Shown here one piece after another: positions 7,803-16,087 of a stretch of 64,000 nucleotides of DNA. A program made the translations under genes and the position numbers. The stretch is from Nostoc parmelioides FACHB-3921 (GTDB taxonomy: Bacteria > Cyanobacteriota > Cyanobacteriia > Cyanobacteriales > Nostocaceae). The stretch spans positions 372,001 to 436,000 of the forward strand of contig NZ_JACJQL010000001.1 of assembly GCF_014696625.1 (NCBI RefSeq), given 5' to 3'. The notes under the pieces were generated by a model. The model saw only the letters and a program-made list of their open reading frames with translations. It was not told where the DNA came from and did no database searches. Each line of letters begins with the position of its first letter. Positions within the stretch are counted from its first letter, which is position 1.

Positions 7803-8485
7803 TGTAATGATGGTTGCTTTTTAACTAAAATCATCAAACAAATACAACTCGCCGCTAATTTTATCACGTTTAAAGCTTGTGTCTTTAAAATAATTATCCC
7901 GCCCAAAAATATTAATACAAAGGGCAAAATATAGTTACTATACTGCTTTAATAAATTTGCTAATTTTGTTTGATATGTGAATTTATAAGCTACATAACAC
8001 CAAATTGCCACTAATATAAAAAATACTGCAATAATAATTATAAAATTAATTGTATTACTACTGGCAAATAATGGTACGTAGACGCTGATATTATCACTAC
8101 CATTGGCAATAGTGAGGGCTGCAACGTTGTATGTTTGAGCATTAAACCAACTTGTGGTATTGGTATCTTGATATTCTGATGTGGCTAATGTTACCTCTAC
8201 AGTTTCATTTTCTTCTTGATTGATCAAACTACTGATACCCATAGCGATCGGTATTAATCCTAGCAATCCAATCCAATTGGGTGGTATGATTAACCCACCA
8301 AAGAATCCAGGAAGACTAGCAATAATTAAGACTGTAAAGCCTAAGTATTGACCAGCAACAATATGCCGCAACCTCAAGCTAGAATCTATCTGAGAAAACA
8401 ATATTAATAAAATAACGATATCATCAATATTAGTGGCAACGAAAGCTGAGATTCCCACTAAGATTGTAGTAATGAACTCACTCAT
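7799..8485 (-). CDS. CadD-family membrane transporter, copy 2
   Basis: 228 residues with about six hydrophobic segments. It matches copy 1 closely: MSEFITTILVGISAFVATNI, DDIVIL, GQYLGF, LPGFFGGLIIPPNWIGLLGL and ANGSDNISVYVPLFA. The central loop (LINQEENETVEVTLATSE) is short and acidic. The stop overlaps the LysR stop by four bases on the opposite strand. The family is known from cadmium resistance, but the substrate cannot be read from sequence. The upstream flank (8486-8671) contains the broken N-terminus of a fourth copy facing the other way. Confidence 0.85.
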   Translation of the reverse strand: MSEFITTILVGISAFVATNIDDIVILLILFSQIDSSLRLRHIVAGQYLGFTVLIIASLPGFFGGLIIPPNWIGLLGLIPIAMGISSLINQEENETVEVTLATSEYQDTNTTSWFNAQTYNVAALTIANGSDNISVYVPLFASSNTINFIIIIAVFFILVAIWCYVAYKFTYQTKLANLLKQYSNYILPFVLIFLGGIIILKTQALNVIKLAASCICLMILVKKQPSLH

Positions 8486-8533
8486 TACAGAGTATCCTAA
8501 TTTGTTGGCAAAGCTTTTATTAATTATCTCATC

Positions 8534-8671
8534 ATGAGTAATATAATTATAATTATTACGGAAAAAATTATTGCTTTTACTACCACCAATATTGATGAAA
8601 TTATTATTCTCACGCTGTTTTTTTGACAGCTAAATCATCAGTTTCGTCATTGCCTATTCTCCAAATATTGA
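8534..8671 (+). pseudogene. Remnant of a fourth CadD-family gene (N-terminal fragment)
   Basis: From ATG at 8534 the frame reads MSNIIIIITEKIIAF then TTTNIDEIIILTLFF and stops with TGA at 8624-8626. This aligns with the first 30 residues of copies 1 and 2 (MSEFITTILVGISAFVATNI, DDIVIL, LFFSQ). Past the stop the same frame continues QLNHQFRHCLFSKY and a second stop, still resembling the QI..RLRH..GQY stretch of the paralogs with a short deletion. No later part of the gene is found, so this is a decayed, truncated copy. The TGA falls where the intact paralogs have serine. Confidence 0.65.
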
Positions 8672-8939
8672 AAAAGAGGTTTATGTACCTCACTTAACTA
8701 AAAATCGCTATACTTATTCAATTAATTTTATTTATCGTTTTAAAAAGAAAGAATATTTGCTCTTATCAAGTAGAAAATAATAATATTGCTTTCAGACAAA
8801 GCCCAGTATTTGACTGAGAAAAAATAACAGAAAATTATCAATTTAATTGATAGCGGAGAAGATGACTAATCTTCTTCATAATTGGTTACAATCATCAGTT
8901 TGTTAATACTAGGCAAAATACTCCAGCAATCTCCTGATA

Positions 8940-8966
8940 TACTCTCACCTTCAAAAGTAGAGAGTA
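8940..8966. promoter_or_regulatory. Inverted repeat upstream of cadD copy 3
   Basis: TACTCTC and GAGAGTA form perfect seven-base arms with 13 bases between, 54 bases before the ATG at 9021. The outer TAC and GTA are 21 bases apart, one more than in the recurring dyads, so it may be a variant of that operator or an independent one. Confidence 0.35.
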
Positions 8967-9020
8967 ACTAGGGAGAACAAATTTGAACAAATTTAAATCC
9001 TTGCGAGCAACACAATACAC

Positions 9021-9701
9021 ATGACTTGGTTAATTGGTACTCTAATTATCGGGGTTTCTGTTGCTATTGCTACTACCTTTGATGACAACCTGTACTTGAC
9101 AGCTTTCTTTGGTAAAGTCAATCGCACCTTTCGTCCCCAGCATATTATTCTCGGTGAATTTATCGGATTTACTCTCCTAGTGCTTGCTAGTCTTCCTGGT
9201 TTTTTCGGTGGTCTAATTATTCCGCATACCTGGATTGGATTATTAGGTTTTCTACCAGTCGCTATTGGGATTAATCATTTATTAAATCGAGAAAGTGAAG
9301 GACAAGCGGTACAAACTGTATCAGTTGAATTCAAATCTCGTGCAGAATCGCCGCGTCGCTACAACAAAAAATCCCTATTAGCAACTCTACGCGACCCTCA
9401 AACCTATCGTGTCTCTGCTGTTACTATTGCTAATGGCGGAAATAATATCGGAATTTATGTACCTTTGTTTGCTAGCAGTGACCTTACAAATTTGGGCGTA
9501 ATTTTGTGTGTCTGCTATTTAGCAATTGGACTGTGGTGTTTTCTTTCTTACAATTTGACCCGCAATCCTCTCATGGCTAAGGTTTTAGCTCGTCATGGTC
9601 GGAAAGTATTTCCCTTCGTATTAATATATTTAGGATTTTCTATATTGCTGAAAAGCGAAACGTATCGGCTGTTACCTAGTATTGCGATGTTCTCTAATTA
9701 G
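9021..9701 (+). CDS. CadD-family membrane transporter, copy 3 (divergent)
   Basis: 226 residues, same fold and order of hydrophobic segments as copies 1 and 2, sharing LPGFFGGLIIPHTWIGLLGF and the late membrane segments. The two signature sites differ: IATTFDDNLYLTAFFG replaces ATN-DDIVIL-LFS, and ANGGNNIGIYVPLFA replaces ANGSDN. Because these polar-in-membrane residues are the most conserved part of the family, a changed substrate is likely. The middle loop is basic (SRAESPRRYNKKS) where the others are acidic. It is transcribed opposite to the other two copies and is convergent with the TauE gene. Confidence 0.82.
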   Translation: MTWLIGTLIIGVSVAIATTFDDNLYLTAFFGKVNRTFRPQHIILGEFIGFTLLVLASLPGFFGGLIIPHTWIGLLGFLPVAIGINHLLNRESEGQAVQTVSVEFKSRAESPRRYNKKSLLATLRDPQTYRVSAVTIANGGNNIGIYVPLFASSDLTNLGVILCVCYLAIGLWCFLSYNLTRNPLMAKVLARHGRKVFPFVLIYLGFSILLKSETYRLLPSIAMFSN

Positions 9702-9720
9702 ATAAATCTGAAGTTTTTGT

Positions 9721-10512
9721 CTAATAAACCAACTTAAGGCTTACCAACATCAATATAAAGTAAACCATAAACCGCAGTGGTTTCTGCGGCGCAATTTGAC
9801 AGATTTTAGCGCCTAGTAATACTCCTGGTACTGAACCAAGCCATATCGGTAATACTAAACTCCAATCAACTGTTCCCAAGGTCAAATGTCCAACAGCAGT
9901 GAATACTAACAGAATTGCAGCTTGTGATATGTCTGTACCAACTAATTTTCGCGCATCTAACCGAAAAAATGTAATCAAAGCCAAAGCAAACATTGAACCA
10001 GAAGCAACACTTGTAAGTCCGACAATACAGCCTAAAAATGCTCCTACACTTACTGTCTGTAAGCGTCCAAGATGGGTAGTTAAATCAAATTTAGGTAGTT
10101 CAGGTAGTTGTAGTTGGGGAAAAAATGTCAATAGTAGCATCTGTACCAAAGCTAAAAAAGTGACTAATAAAATCGTCACACCCAACAAATGCAGCATGAT
10201 GTTGTTCAAGCTCTGTTCATTCTTGAGTTTAATTACGTGCAGTATCCCTACCCCTAACAAAGAACCCGGAACACTCCCCAAAGCCAGCCATTTGACTACT
10301 TCTTTGTCGAGGGTTTGTTGCTGCCAATGCTTGATACTACCAATAACTTTCATCAGTGTTGCTGCAACAACGTCAGAACTTACTGCTACAGCAGGTGGTA
10401 CTTGAAAAACAAAAATCAGCATTGGCGTAATGAGAGAAGCACCTCCGATTCCTGTCAAACCAACAACAATACCAACTAGAAAGCTGAAGAAAGGCAATAA
10501 TAAAAAATCCAT
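9721..10512 (-). CDS. TauE/SafE-family anion exporter
   Basis: 263 residues with about eight hydrophobic segments. Two TauE/SafE repeats are visible: VGLTGIGGASLITPMLIFVF near the N-terminus and VGLTSVASGSMFALALITFF in the second half, each followed by a conserved helix; GSVPGSLLG and GSVPGVLLG are the paired loop motifs. TSUP/TauE proteins export sulfite, sulfoacetate or related organosulfur anions, or import sulfur compounds. In this sulfonate island sulfite efflux during desulfonation is the likeliest job (inference). Two TAC-N20-GTA dyads lie upstream, in the region shared with the divergent PAP2 gene. Confidence 0.88.
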   Translation of the reverse strand: MDFLLLPFFSFLVGIVVGLTGIGGASLITPMLIFVFQVPPAVAVSSDVVAATLMKVIGSIKHWQQQTLDKEVVKWLALGSVPGSLLGVGILHVIKLKNEQSLNNIMLHLLGVTILLVTFLALVQMLLLTFFPQLQLPELPKFDLTTHLGRLQTVSVGAFLGCIVGLTSVASGSMFALALITFFRLDARKLVGTDISQAAILLVFTAVGHLTLGTVDWSLVLPIWLGSVPGVLLGAKICQIAPQKPLRFMVYFILMLVSLKLVY

Positions 10513-10632
10513 ACTCCTGTTTTTAACCGGGTTTTTGTGAATGCAGTTGTGTTGAGATGAAACTCAAAGATTGCTTGTAATGCTGTAGTGCAGAAGGTTT
10601 CGTGTAGCTGCAAGTTTTGGATAATTGCAAAA

Positions 10633-10667
10633 AAGTACTATAACTTGATTGACTTATCGTATTTTAA
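10633..10667. promoter_or_regulatory. TAC-N20-GTA operator candidate upstream of tauE
   Basis: AAAGTAC (TAC 10636-10638) and GTATTTTA (GTA 10659-10661) with 20 bases between. The inner part reads ACTTGATTGACTTATC, nearly the same as the site at 31165. Confidence 0.55.
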
Positions 10668-10814
10668 AGTTAAAAGTAGTAAAAGTCTATGTTCTTGTGA
10701 ATCAATACAAACTACTTACATTAATTAATACTTAAAGATTTTGATTTGCTGCCTAGAAGTCAATGATAGTAAATGCTTGCACTTCAGTATTAAAAAAGTG
10801 ATAGCATAACAAAA

Positions 10815-10848
10815 AACTACATTAAGTTAAGCGAAATATCGTAGTTTA
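10815..10848. promoter_or_regulatory. TAC-N20-GTA operator candidate at the PAP2 start
   Basis: AAACTAC (TAC 10818-10820) and GTAGTTTA (GTA 10841-10843) are seven- to eight-base complementary arms, 20 bases apart. The right arm ends only a few bases before the ATG at 10851, so binding would block the start region. Confidence 0.55.
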
Positions 10849-10850
10849 GT

Positions 10851-11630
10851 ATGCCAGAAGTAGAAACAGTCAACGATGAAAATCAACATTCCCCACAAGT
10901 ATCGCCCATCAAATTCATACAAAGATTGCTAGCTACACACTGGCGTTCTTTGTTGATGCTATTTCTGGGGGTATATTTACCACTGCAAGTTTTTGGACTA
11001 TTGGCGTTAGAGGTGCGGTACAACGAAGGTGGTTTTCCTTGGGATTTACCGATTCTGATGACTATTCACTCTCTAGCACGGCCTCAACTAGATATATTCG
11101 CTGCTATTTTGACTAAATTCGGTTCTTTTCGGACTGTTTTACCCATTTTGAGTGTGATTGTACTGATTTTACTGGTACAACGTCGCTGGCGATCTCTGAC
11201 TTATTTACTGATTACTGCTGCTGGTAGTGCTACTATCAACCGCACAGCCAAAGAATTGTGGCACAGAATCCGTCCTCATATCTGGGAATCTGTCGCACCA
11301 GAGTTTGATTATTCATTCCCTAGCGGTCATGCTATGACGAGTATGACGTTGATTGCTATTTTGGTGGTTTTAACTTGGGGTAGTGCTTGGCGTTGGTTGA
11401 CAGTAATTTTCGGTAGTGTGTATATCCTGGCTATAGGTTGGACACGTCTATACTTAGGGGTACACTTTCCCAGTGATATTATTGCTGGTTGGATGGTGGC
11501 GATCGCTTGGGCAATTGGTGTGAGTTTTATCATTCGACCATTATCACAGCCAGCAAATATTACAAGTGAAAAACCTGCGATTGAAACACAGTTACTTCCT
11601 CAAGAAAAGGAATTACTCAATAATCAGTGA
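10851..11630 (+). CDS. PAP2-family membrane phosphatase
   Basis: 259 residues with five to six hydrophobic segments. The three phosphatase motifs are complete: K134-X6-R141-P142 (KELWHRIRP), PSGH at 157-160, and R199-X5-H205-X3-D209 (RLYLGVHFPSD). Such enzymes remove phosphate from lipid phosphates (phosphatidate, undecaprenyl or phosphatidylglycerol phosphate) at the membrane. Nothing in the sequence fixes the substrate. The start codon sits directly after a TAC-N20-GTA dyad shared in style with sulfur genes, and no Shine-Dalgarno is seen, so it may be an unexpected member of that regulon, for example in membrane lipid remodelling under sulfur limitation (speculative). Confidence 0.88.
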   Translation: MPEVETVNDENQHSPQVSPIKFIQRLLATHWRSLLMLFLGVYLPLQVFGLLALEVRYNEGGFPWDLPILMTIHSLARPQLDIFAAILTKFGSFRTVLPILSVIVLILLVQRRWRSLTYLLITAAGSATINRTAKELWHRIRPHIWESVAPEFDYSFPSGHAMTSMTLIAILVVLTWGSAWRWLTVIFGSVYILAIGWTRLYLGVHFPSDIIAGWMVAIAWAIGVSFIIRPLSQPANITSEKPAIETQLLPQEKELLNNQ

Positions 11631-11742
11631 GTTTTTAACGCAAAATACGTAGACTTTATTAATACGCAAAGTTACGTATAATAAACTATCTTGGAAATTT
11701 CAACTTCTGTTTAACCCTAGACTTTTTTAACTTTTTATTTTA

Positions 11743-11774
11743 AAGTACGGTTAATTGATAAAATTACCGTACAA
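11743..11774. promoter_or_regulatory. TAC-N20-GTA operator candidate before the 142-residue membrane protein
   Basis: AAGTAC (TAC 11746-11748) and GTACAA (GTA 11769-11771) with 20 bases between. The inner part runs GGTTAATTGATAAAATTACC, so the dyad extends inward (GTACGGT / ATTACCGTAC). It ends six bases before the ATG at 11777. Confidence 0.55.
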
Positions 11775-11776
11775 AA

Positions 11777-12205
11777 ATGATTGATATCCAAAATAGTGGT
11801 CAAAAGTCGCTATCACAAACCTCAGAAAATGTACCTAAAACATTATTGCAGAGGCTCAGAGGTGGATTTTTCTTAGTAATTGGATACTTATTATCACCCC
11901 TATGCTGGTGGAATGATTTGGTATTTAATTTACCAATTGCTTATTTTTTCGGCTATATTTGTAGTCTGTTTGCACCTAAATTACTGATGCCTGGTGTTAT
12001 TGTTGGTTACTGGTTATCTAACATTATTGGTATTTTATTAATGCAAGCAGGTGCAATTGATATGTGGCAAAAACCAACTCAAGAACGCAACTTAAAAAAA
12101 GAGTTATTAACAGGCTTACTTTCTTCAACTGCCTATACATTTTTAATTGTGCTATTAATCCAATTGAAAATTCTCGACACCCCCAATTTATTTTCTGGTA
12201 GTTAG
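11777..12205 (+). CDS. Conserved hypothetical membrane protein
   Basis: 142 residues. After a polar N-terminus, hydrophobic segments follow at about residues 34-62 (FFLVIGYLLSPLCWWNDLVF), 65-80, 82-105 (PGVIVGYWLSNIIGILLMQA) and 118-134, giving three to four membrane spans. I do not recognise a named family, although the sequence has the feel of a conserved cyanobacterial protein. An operator-like dyad ends six bases before the start, tying it to the sulfur-linked promoters nearby. A hairpin at 12211 follows the stop. Confidence 0.65.
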   Translation: MIDIQNSGQKSLSQTSENVPKTLLQRLRGGFFLVIGYLLSPLCWWNDLVFNLPIAYFFGYICSLFAPKLLMPGVIVGYWLSNIIGILLMQAGAIDMWQKPTQERNLKKELLTGLLSSTAYTFLIVLLIQLKILDTPNLFSGS

Positions 12206-12210
12206 TATAG

Positions 12211-12233
12211 AACCCAGTTTCTTCTACTGGGTT
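12211..12233. terminator. Hairpin between convergent genes
   Basis: AACCCAGT and ACTGGGTT, eight-base arms with a seven-base loop, lie in the 44-base gap between two convergent genes. It could end transcription from both sides, although the T-run after it is poor. Confidence 0.55.
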
Positions 12234-12249
12234 ACTGTATTAAACGTAA

Positions 12250-13053
12250 TTACTTTAGTTTTAAAATCTCATTCAAATTTAAAAATTTAGGTGTATCCTT
12301 AGTTATAACTAAAGGTAATTTACCATCCCATTTTTCTATTACTTGCCTTGCCAAAATATCGTTCGTTAAACTATCACGCAGTAACCTGTTGATCTCTGCT
12401 TCTCCTTTAGCCAAATTTATCTGAGCTTCTGCTTTTTTTGCAGCTTTTAGTGCTATGAAATCTGCCCTTTTAGCATCTTGTTCTGCAATTTGTTTAGCTT
12501 CAACTGCTGCACTGAATTTTTCTGAGAATTTGACACTAACCAGTGAAATGTCATCAACTGCAACATGGTATTCAGACAATCTCGCAGTTAATGTTGCATC
12601 AAATATAGCTTTTAGTTCTGCTCGCCTAGTCACTATTTCTTCTGCTTTGTAATTGGCGACAACTGCTTTGATAATTTCCTCTATCGCCGGATTAATAATT
12701 TTGTCAATTATATCTTTTTCATCACCAATTTCTTGAAACATGATATTGGTTTCTTCTGGAATAACGTGCCAGTTCAGTGCTACATCTATAAAAATATCTT
12801 GTAAGTCTTTAGAAGAAGCTTCAGTAGGTATTTCTTGTTTTTGGATTTTTACACTAATTTTTTTGACTGTATTGACAATGGGGATGATGATATGTAATCC
12901 TTCGCCTATTACTGTCTTTTGTACCTTGCCAAACTGCATTAATACACCGCGTTCTCCAGCATTTACCACTACAAAAGGTGTCAGTAAAATTGTAATTAAA
13001 AAGAAAAATGCCGTTATTTTACTAGCATTATTTTTAAATTTAAGTTGTTTCAT
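12250..13053 (-). CDS. SPFH/prohibitin-family membrane protein
   Basis: 267 residues. One N-terminal membrane segment (ITAFFFLITILLTPFVVVNA) anchors the protein. The Band 7 domain follows (GERGVLMQFGKVQKTVIGEG, then VKIQKQEIPTEASSKDLQ), continuing into a long helix rich in A, E and K (about residues 170-230) that forms the coiled coil. Prohibitins assemble into rings that organise membrane proteases or lipids; cyanobacteria have thylakoid and plasma-membrane copies. Its neighbours give no functional hint, and it appears to be a single-gene unit transcribed toward the hairpin at 12211. Confidence 0.88.
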   Translation of the reverse strand: MKQLKFKNNASKITAFFFLITILLTPFVVVNAGERGVLMQFGKVQKTVIGEGLHIIIPIVNTVKKISVKIQKQEIPTEASSKDLQDIFIDVALNWHVIPEETNIMFQEIGDEKDIIDKIINPAIEEIIKAVVANYKAEEIVTRRAELKAIFDATLTARLSEYHVAVDDISLVSVKFSEKFSAAVEAKQIAEQDAKRADFIALKAAKKAEAQINLAKGEAEINRLLRDSLTNDILARQVIEKWDGKLPLVITKDTPKFLNLNEILKLK

Positions 13054-13270
13054 ATTTATCCAACATAGGTAATTATATAATTGTAAGATTTTATAAAAAA
13101 TGGCTCTTCAGTACTTGCTATAATAAATTGTTAGTTAAAAGTTTAAATAAATTAAAAGAATTTAATGATTTCAATAAAACATTTGATGTGATTGACGTAA
13201 AAACTATATTTCTTGGTTAAGGCAGGGTAAGAGAAGAATTCTCAAAAGAACCCTCTCTCTTCCCCTGCAA

Positions 13271-14227
13271 TTAATAACCTGCTGTTTGATCTACGACATT
13301 ATGCAGAGGTTGACCGTGACGATAGCGGGTAAAATTGTCGATGAATAAAGCAAGCGATCGCTCTTTGGTTCTTGGAGAATTACCTGAACAGTGGGGTGTA
13401 ATCACAACGTTGGGTAAAGACCACAATAAGCTTTCTGGTGGTAAAGGTTCCGTAAACACCGTATCTAAAGCAGCCCCCGCAATTTCACCATTCTGTAATG
13501 CTTCAACTAGTGCAAATTCATCTACAATTGCACCACGAGCGATATTAATTAAGTAAGCACTGGGACGCATCAGGCACAGTACCTCAGTATCAATCATGCC
13601 CTTAGTATCCCATGTCAAAGGTGTAGCAATCACAACATAGTCAGCTTCACCCAAAAGTTCTTTCCACTCATCTGCACCTACTACTTTGTCAAAGTTAGGT
13701 AGCGGTTGTGGATGACGACGACTTCCCAAAATCCGCATTCCAAAAGCTTTCGCACGGGAGGCAATTTCTTGTCCAATGCCGCCTGCACCAATAATTAATA
13801 AGGTTTTATCTAGTAGTTCTTCAATTGCCAGACCCCTTTGCCAATTATGTTCTAGCTGTTGTTTATATAATTGGGGTAATTGTTTGGCATGAGACAGCAT
13901 ATAAGCGATCGCAAATTCCGCAATGGGAATTGCGTGAACTCCTGCACCGTTAGTCAAAATTAGATTTCGTTCTAGGTATTGGGGTGTAATAATGTGATTC
14001 ACACCTGCATTTGGTGCATGATGCCAACGTAATTGCGGCGCAGCTTCTAAAACACGATGCAATGTTTTTGGTTTGAGGTTAAACCAGCTAAAGTAAACTT
14101 CCGCATCTGTAGTATCACCATCCAAGTTACCTTCGCTGTCCGCACGCACAACTACTACCTCATCAGGTAGATGAGCCTCCAGTTCTGTAGTTATGTCTTT
14201 TGGTAGAATAATTTTCAAAGCTGACAA
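13271..14227 (-). CDS. D-isomer specific 2-hydroxyacid dehydrogenase
   Basis: 318 residues. The NAD-binding Rossmann motif is LLIIGAGGIGQEIASRAKAF (GxGxxG). The catalytic arginine lies in NIARGAIVDE, the glutamate in DTVFTEPLP and the histidine in ITPHCSGN, so the active site is complete. The family reduces 2-keto acids or oxidises D-2-hydroxyacids with NAD(P)H. The substrate is unknown; in a sulfonate island an acid such as sulfolactate or a desulfonation product is possible but unproven. The 750-base region upstream is shared with divergent ssuA and holds two TAC-N20-GTA dyads. Confidence 0.88.
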   Translation of the reverse strand: MSALKIILPKDITTELEAHLPDEVVVVRADSEGNLDGDTTDAEVYFSWFNLKPKTLHRVLEAAPQLRWHHAPNAGVNHIITPQYLERNLILTNGAGVHAIPIAEFAIAYMLSHAKQLPQLYKQQLEHNWQRGLAIEELLDKTLLIIGAGGIGQEIASRAKAFGMRILGSRRHPQPLPNFDKVVGADEWKELLGEADYVVIATPLTWDTKGMIDTEVLCLMRPSAYLINIARGAIVDEFALVEALQNGEIAGAALDTVFTEPLPPESLLWSLPNVVITPHCSGNSPRTKERSLALFIDNFTRYRHGQPLHNVVDQTAGY

Positions 14228-14479
14228 CTCCCTTCACGTCGCTTTGTTGTAAATCCACACATGAGCTTTGTTGATAAGTAAAAAAGCAGGTGCGTAGGCA
14301 TAGCCCGTCGTAGACATCGCCTAGACTTTTTCGCACCCGCCTCAACTGCCATCAAAGGTATCCATCCCCGCATGAAACATTGCCACTTTGTACTTGGCTT
14401 AGACAAGCAAAGTTTCCAGTCGCAATGAAGACTATGTGCAATCAACTACGCCCCATCGTAGATAATGGCACTTGATATT

Positions 14480-14513
14480 TAGTACTGCTTGTTGGTCGAA
14501 TTACCGTATTTTA
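14480..14513. promoter_or_regulatory. TAC-N20-GTA operator candidate upstream of ssuA, distal
   Basis: AGTAC (TAC 14483-14485) and GTATTTTA (GTA 14506-14508), 20 bases apart, with inner TTGGTCGAATTACC. Exactly 17 bases after the GTA comes GCTTCTCACA (14526-14535), an arrangement repeated at 31165-31217. Confidence 0.55.
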
Positions 14514-14842
14514 TATCCCAAACAAGCTTCTCACACTTTTTTGGGAAAATCAAGGGCTGTCTTAATAAAAGTTAAAACCTTATGCAACACAATGGTCAGT
14601 AATAGTAAAACTCACAGAGTAACTAAAATATCTCTAGGGTAAAACGAGCAATAAAAACTAAAACCTACGCCAATCTTGGCAAAATTCTTTAACTTTGCTA
14701 ATTTACTGGGACTTAGAATTTTAAGACGGATACATTACCAGATTGTGCTGATATAAGCAAATATTTTTTTAGCTTAAATGTAGGAGTAAAAACATATTTA
14801 CTAGAGTTTTTATGGGATGCTACTATCTTAGTTAAAATAAAT

Positions 14843-14873
14843 AATACTCTAAACTGACCGACTTACAGTAAAT
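14843..14873. promoter_or_regulatory. TAC-N20-GTA operator candidate upstream of ssuA, proximal
   Basis: AATAC (TAC 14845-14847) and GTAAAT (GTA 14868-14870), 20 bases apart, inner CTGACCGACTTACA. It lies about 105 bases before the ssuA start. Confidence 0.5.
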
Positions 14874-14974
14874 TATGGTAAAACATAAACTTAGCTAGCC
14901 GGGCAGTAGCATTTATGCTCAACATACTTCCAATCAATCAACTTAGTATTTCACATAAAAAAAGGTAAAGCTTC

Positions 14975-16078
14975 ATGTTGGAGTTTTTATTTCAACGCAT
15001 GATAATCTATTGGCGGAAAGGGTTTACTTTTAAATTTGCCAGTCAAAAACGGTTATTATCTATTGTTCCTATAAAACTAACTGGAGCATTTATTACTGGT
15101 TTATGCCTCAGTTTTTTAGTTGCCGCTTGTACAGCTAACAATGCAAGTAACACTAATACTGTATCTGCAAATAATACTCCTCAAACTCAAGCATCAGTAG
15201 TCAGAATAGGCTATCAAAAATCAGCTATTCTCCTAAGAAGTAAAGGGCTGTTAGAAAAGCGATTACAACCTGAAGGCGTATCTGTTGAATGGATTGAATT
15301 TCCGGCTGGGCCACAGCTTTTGGAAGCCATGAATGTTGGTAGTATTGACTTTGGACATACTGGAGAATCACCCCCAGTTTTTGCTCAAGCCGCAGGTGCA
15401 GCAATCACATACATTGCCGGAATTGCTCCCAGTCCTGCGAGTTCAGCAATTCTTGTTCCTCAAAATTCTCCAATTAAAACAGTCAATGATCTTAAAGGTA
15501 AAAAGATTGCCTTCCAAAAAGGCTCTAGCGCCCATTATATGCTGGTGCAAATCTTAGAAAAATATGGATTGAAATACAGTGATATTCAACCTATATATTT
15601 ACCACCAGCCGATGCTCGTGCTGCTTTTGTTAAGGGTAGTATTGATGCGTGGTCAATTTGGGATCCATTTTATGCAGCAGCTGAACAATCTAGCAATGCC
15701 CGTGTGTTAATTGATGGGACAGGAATTAATAAGCAAGGAGGATATTACCTTGCGAGTCAAAAGTTTGCTAAAGAACAACCACAAATTATTAAAGCCATGT
15801 TGGAAGAAATTCAAAATGTAGAAACATGGTCTGATCAAAATCGAGAGGAAGTAGCAAAAACCCTCTCACCAATTTTGGGCATTGATTTGGCAACCATCAG
15901 AAAAAGTACCAACAGAAGAAAGTTTGGAGTTACGCCCATTACTTCAGAATTAATCACTCTTCAGCAGCAAGTTGCAGATAAATTCTATGAATTAAAATTG
16001 ATTCCCAAACAAATTAACGTCAAAGCCGCGATGCTGACACCTGAACAATACGCCGCTTTTTCACCTAAAACTCAATAA
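14975..16078 (+). CDS. ssuA: Aliphatic sulfonate ABC transporter, substrate-binding lipoprotein
   Basis: 367 residues. After about 30 polar residues comes a hydrophobic segment ending in a lipobox (LSFLVAAC, Cys near residue 51), so the protein is a lipid-anchored periplasmic binder. The SsuA family body is clear: VRIGYQKSAILLRSKGLLEK, then GSIDFGHTGESPPVFAQAAG and GKKIAFQKGSSAHYML and WDPFYAAAEQ. AAAGG lies nine bases before the ATG at 14975. The next gene, an NfsA-type reductase, follows after nine bases, so the two form one transcript. The permease and ATPase (33695-35350) are distant. A second, Tat-like paralog is at 22409. Confidence 0.93.
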   Translation: MLEFLFQRMIIYWRKGFTFKFASQKRLLSIVPIKLTGAFITGLCLSFLVAACTANNASNTNTVSANNTPQTQASVVRIGYQKSAILLRSKGLLEKRLQPEGVSVEWIEFPAGPQLLEAMNVGSIDFGHTGESPPVFAQAAGAAITYIAGIAPSPASSAILVPQNSPIKTVNDLKGKKIAFQKGSSAHYMLVQILEKYGLKYSDIQPIYLPPADARAAFVKGSIDAWSIWDPFYAAAEQSSNARVLIDGTGINKQGGYYLASQKFAKEQPQIIKAMLEEIQNVETWSDQNREEVAKTLSPILGIDLATIRKSTNRRKFGVTPITSELITLQQQVADKFYELKLIPKQINVKAAMLTPEQYAAFSPKTQ

Positions 16079-16087
16079 TTCATAATT

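Larger units (their letters stand above)
8486..9020. other. Intergenic region holding the CadD remnant
   Basis: 535 bases between divergent CadD genes. The remnant occupies 8534-8671. The rest is AT-rich, with an inverted repeat at 8940-8966 as the only other structure noticed. Confidence 0.5.
10513..10850. other. Divergent TauE/PAP2 promoter region
   Basis: 338 bases, AT-rich, no gene. Two TAC-N20-GTA dyads are present: one 124-149 bases upstream of the TauE start and one ending at the PAP2 start codon. No other structure was recognised. Confidence 0.55.
14228..14974. other. Long divergent promoter region upstream of ssuA
   Basis: 747 bases with no convincing gene. Around 14275-14340 it holds GC-rich dispersed-repeat sequence (GGTGCGTAGGCATAGCCC type). 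Two TAC-N20-GTA dyads (14483-14508 and 14845-14870) follow, plus an inverted repeat TCCCAAA/TTTGGGA (14516-14546) around GCTTCTCACA. A GCTTCTCACA copy with the same spacing to its dyad occurs at 31208. Open frames on the minus strand between 14163 and 14445 look accidental. Confidence 0.5.

Noticed and set aside
9899..10405. 168-codon open frame on the plus strand
   Set aside because: It is the mirror of the TauE-family gene on the other strand, with no start signal and low-complexity composition.
14163..14445. Open frames on the minus strand upstream of the dehydrogenase (60 and 76 codons)
   Set aside because: They overlap each other, contain dispersed-repeat sequence and resemble no known protein. 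The region is better explained as promoter and repeat DNA.
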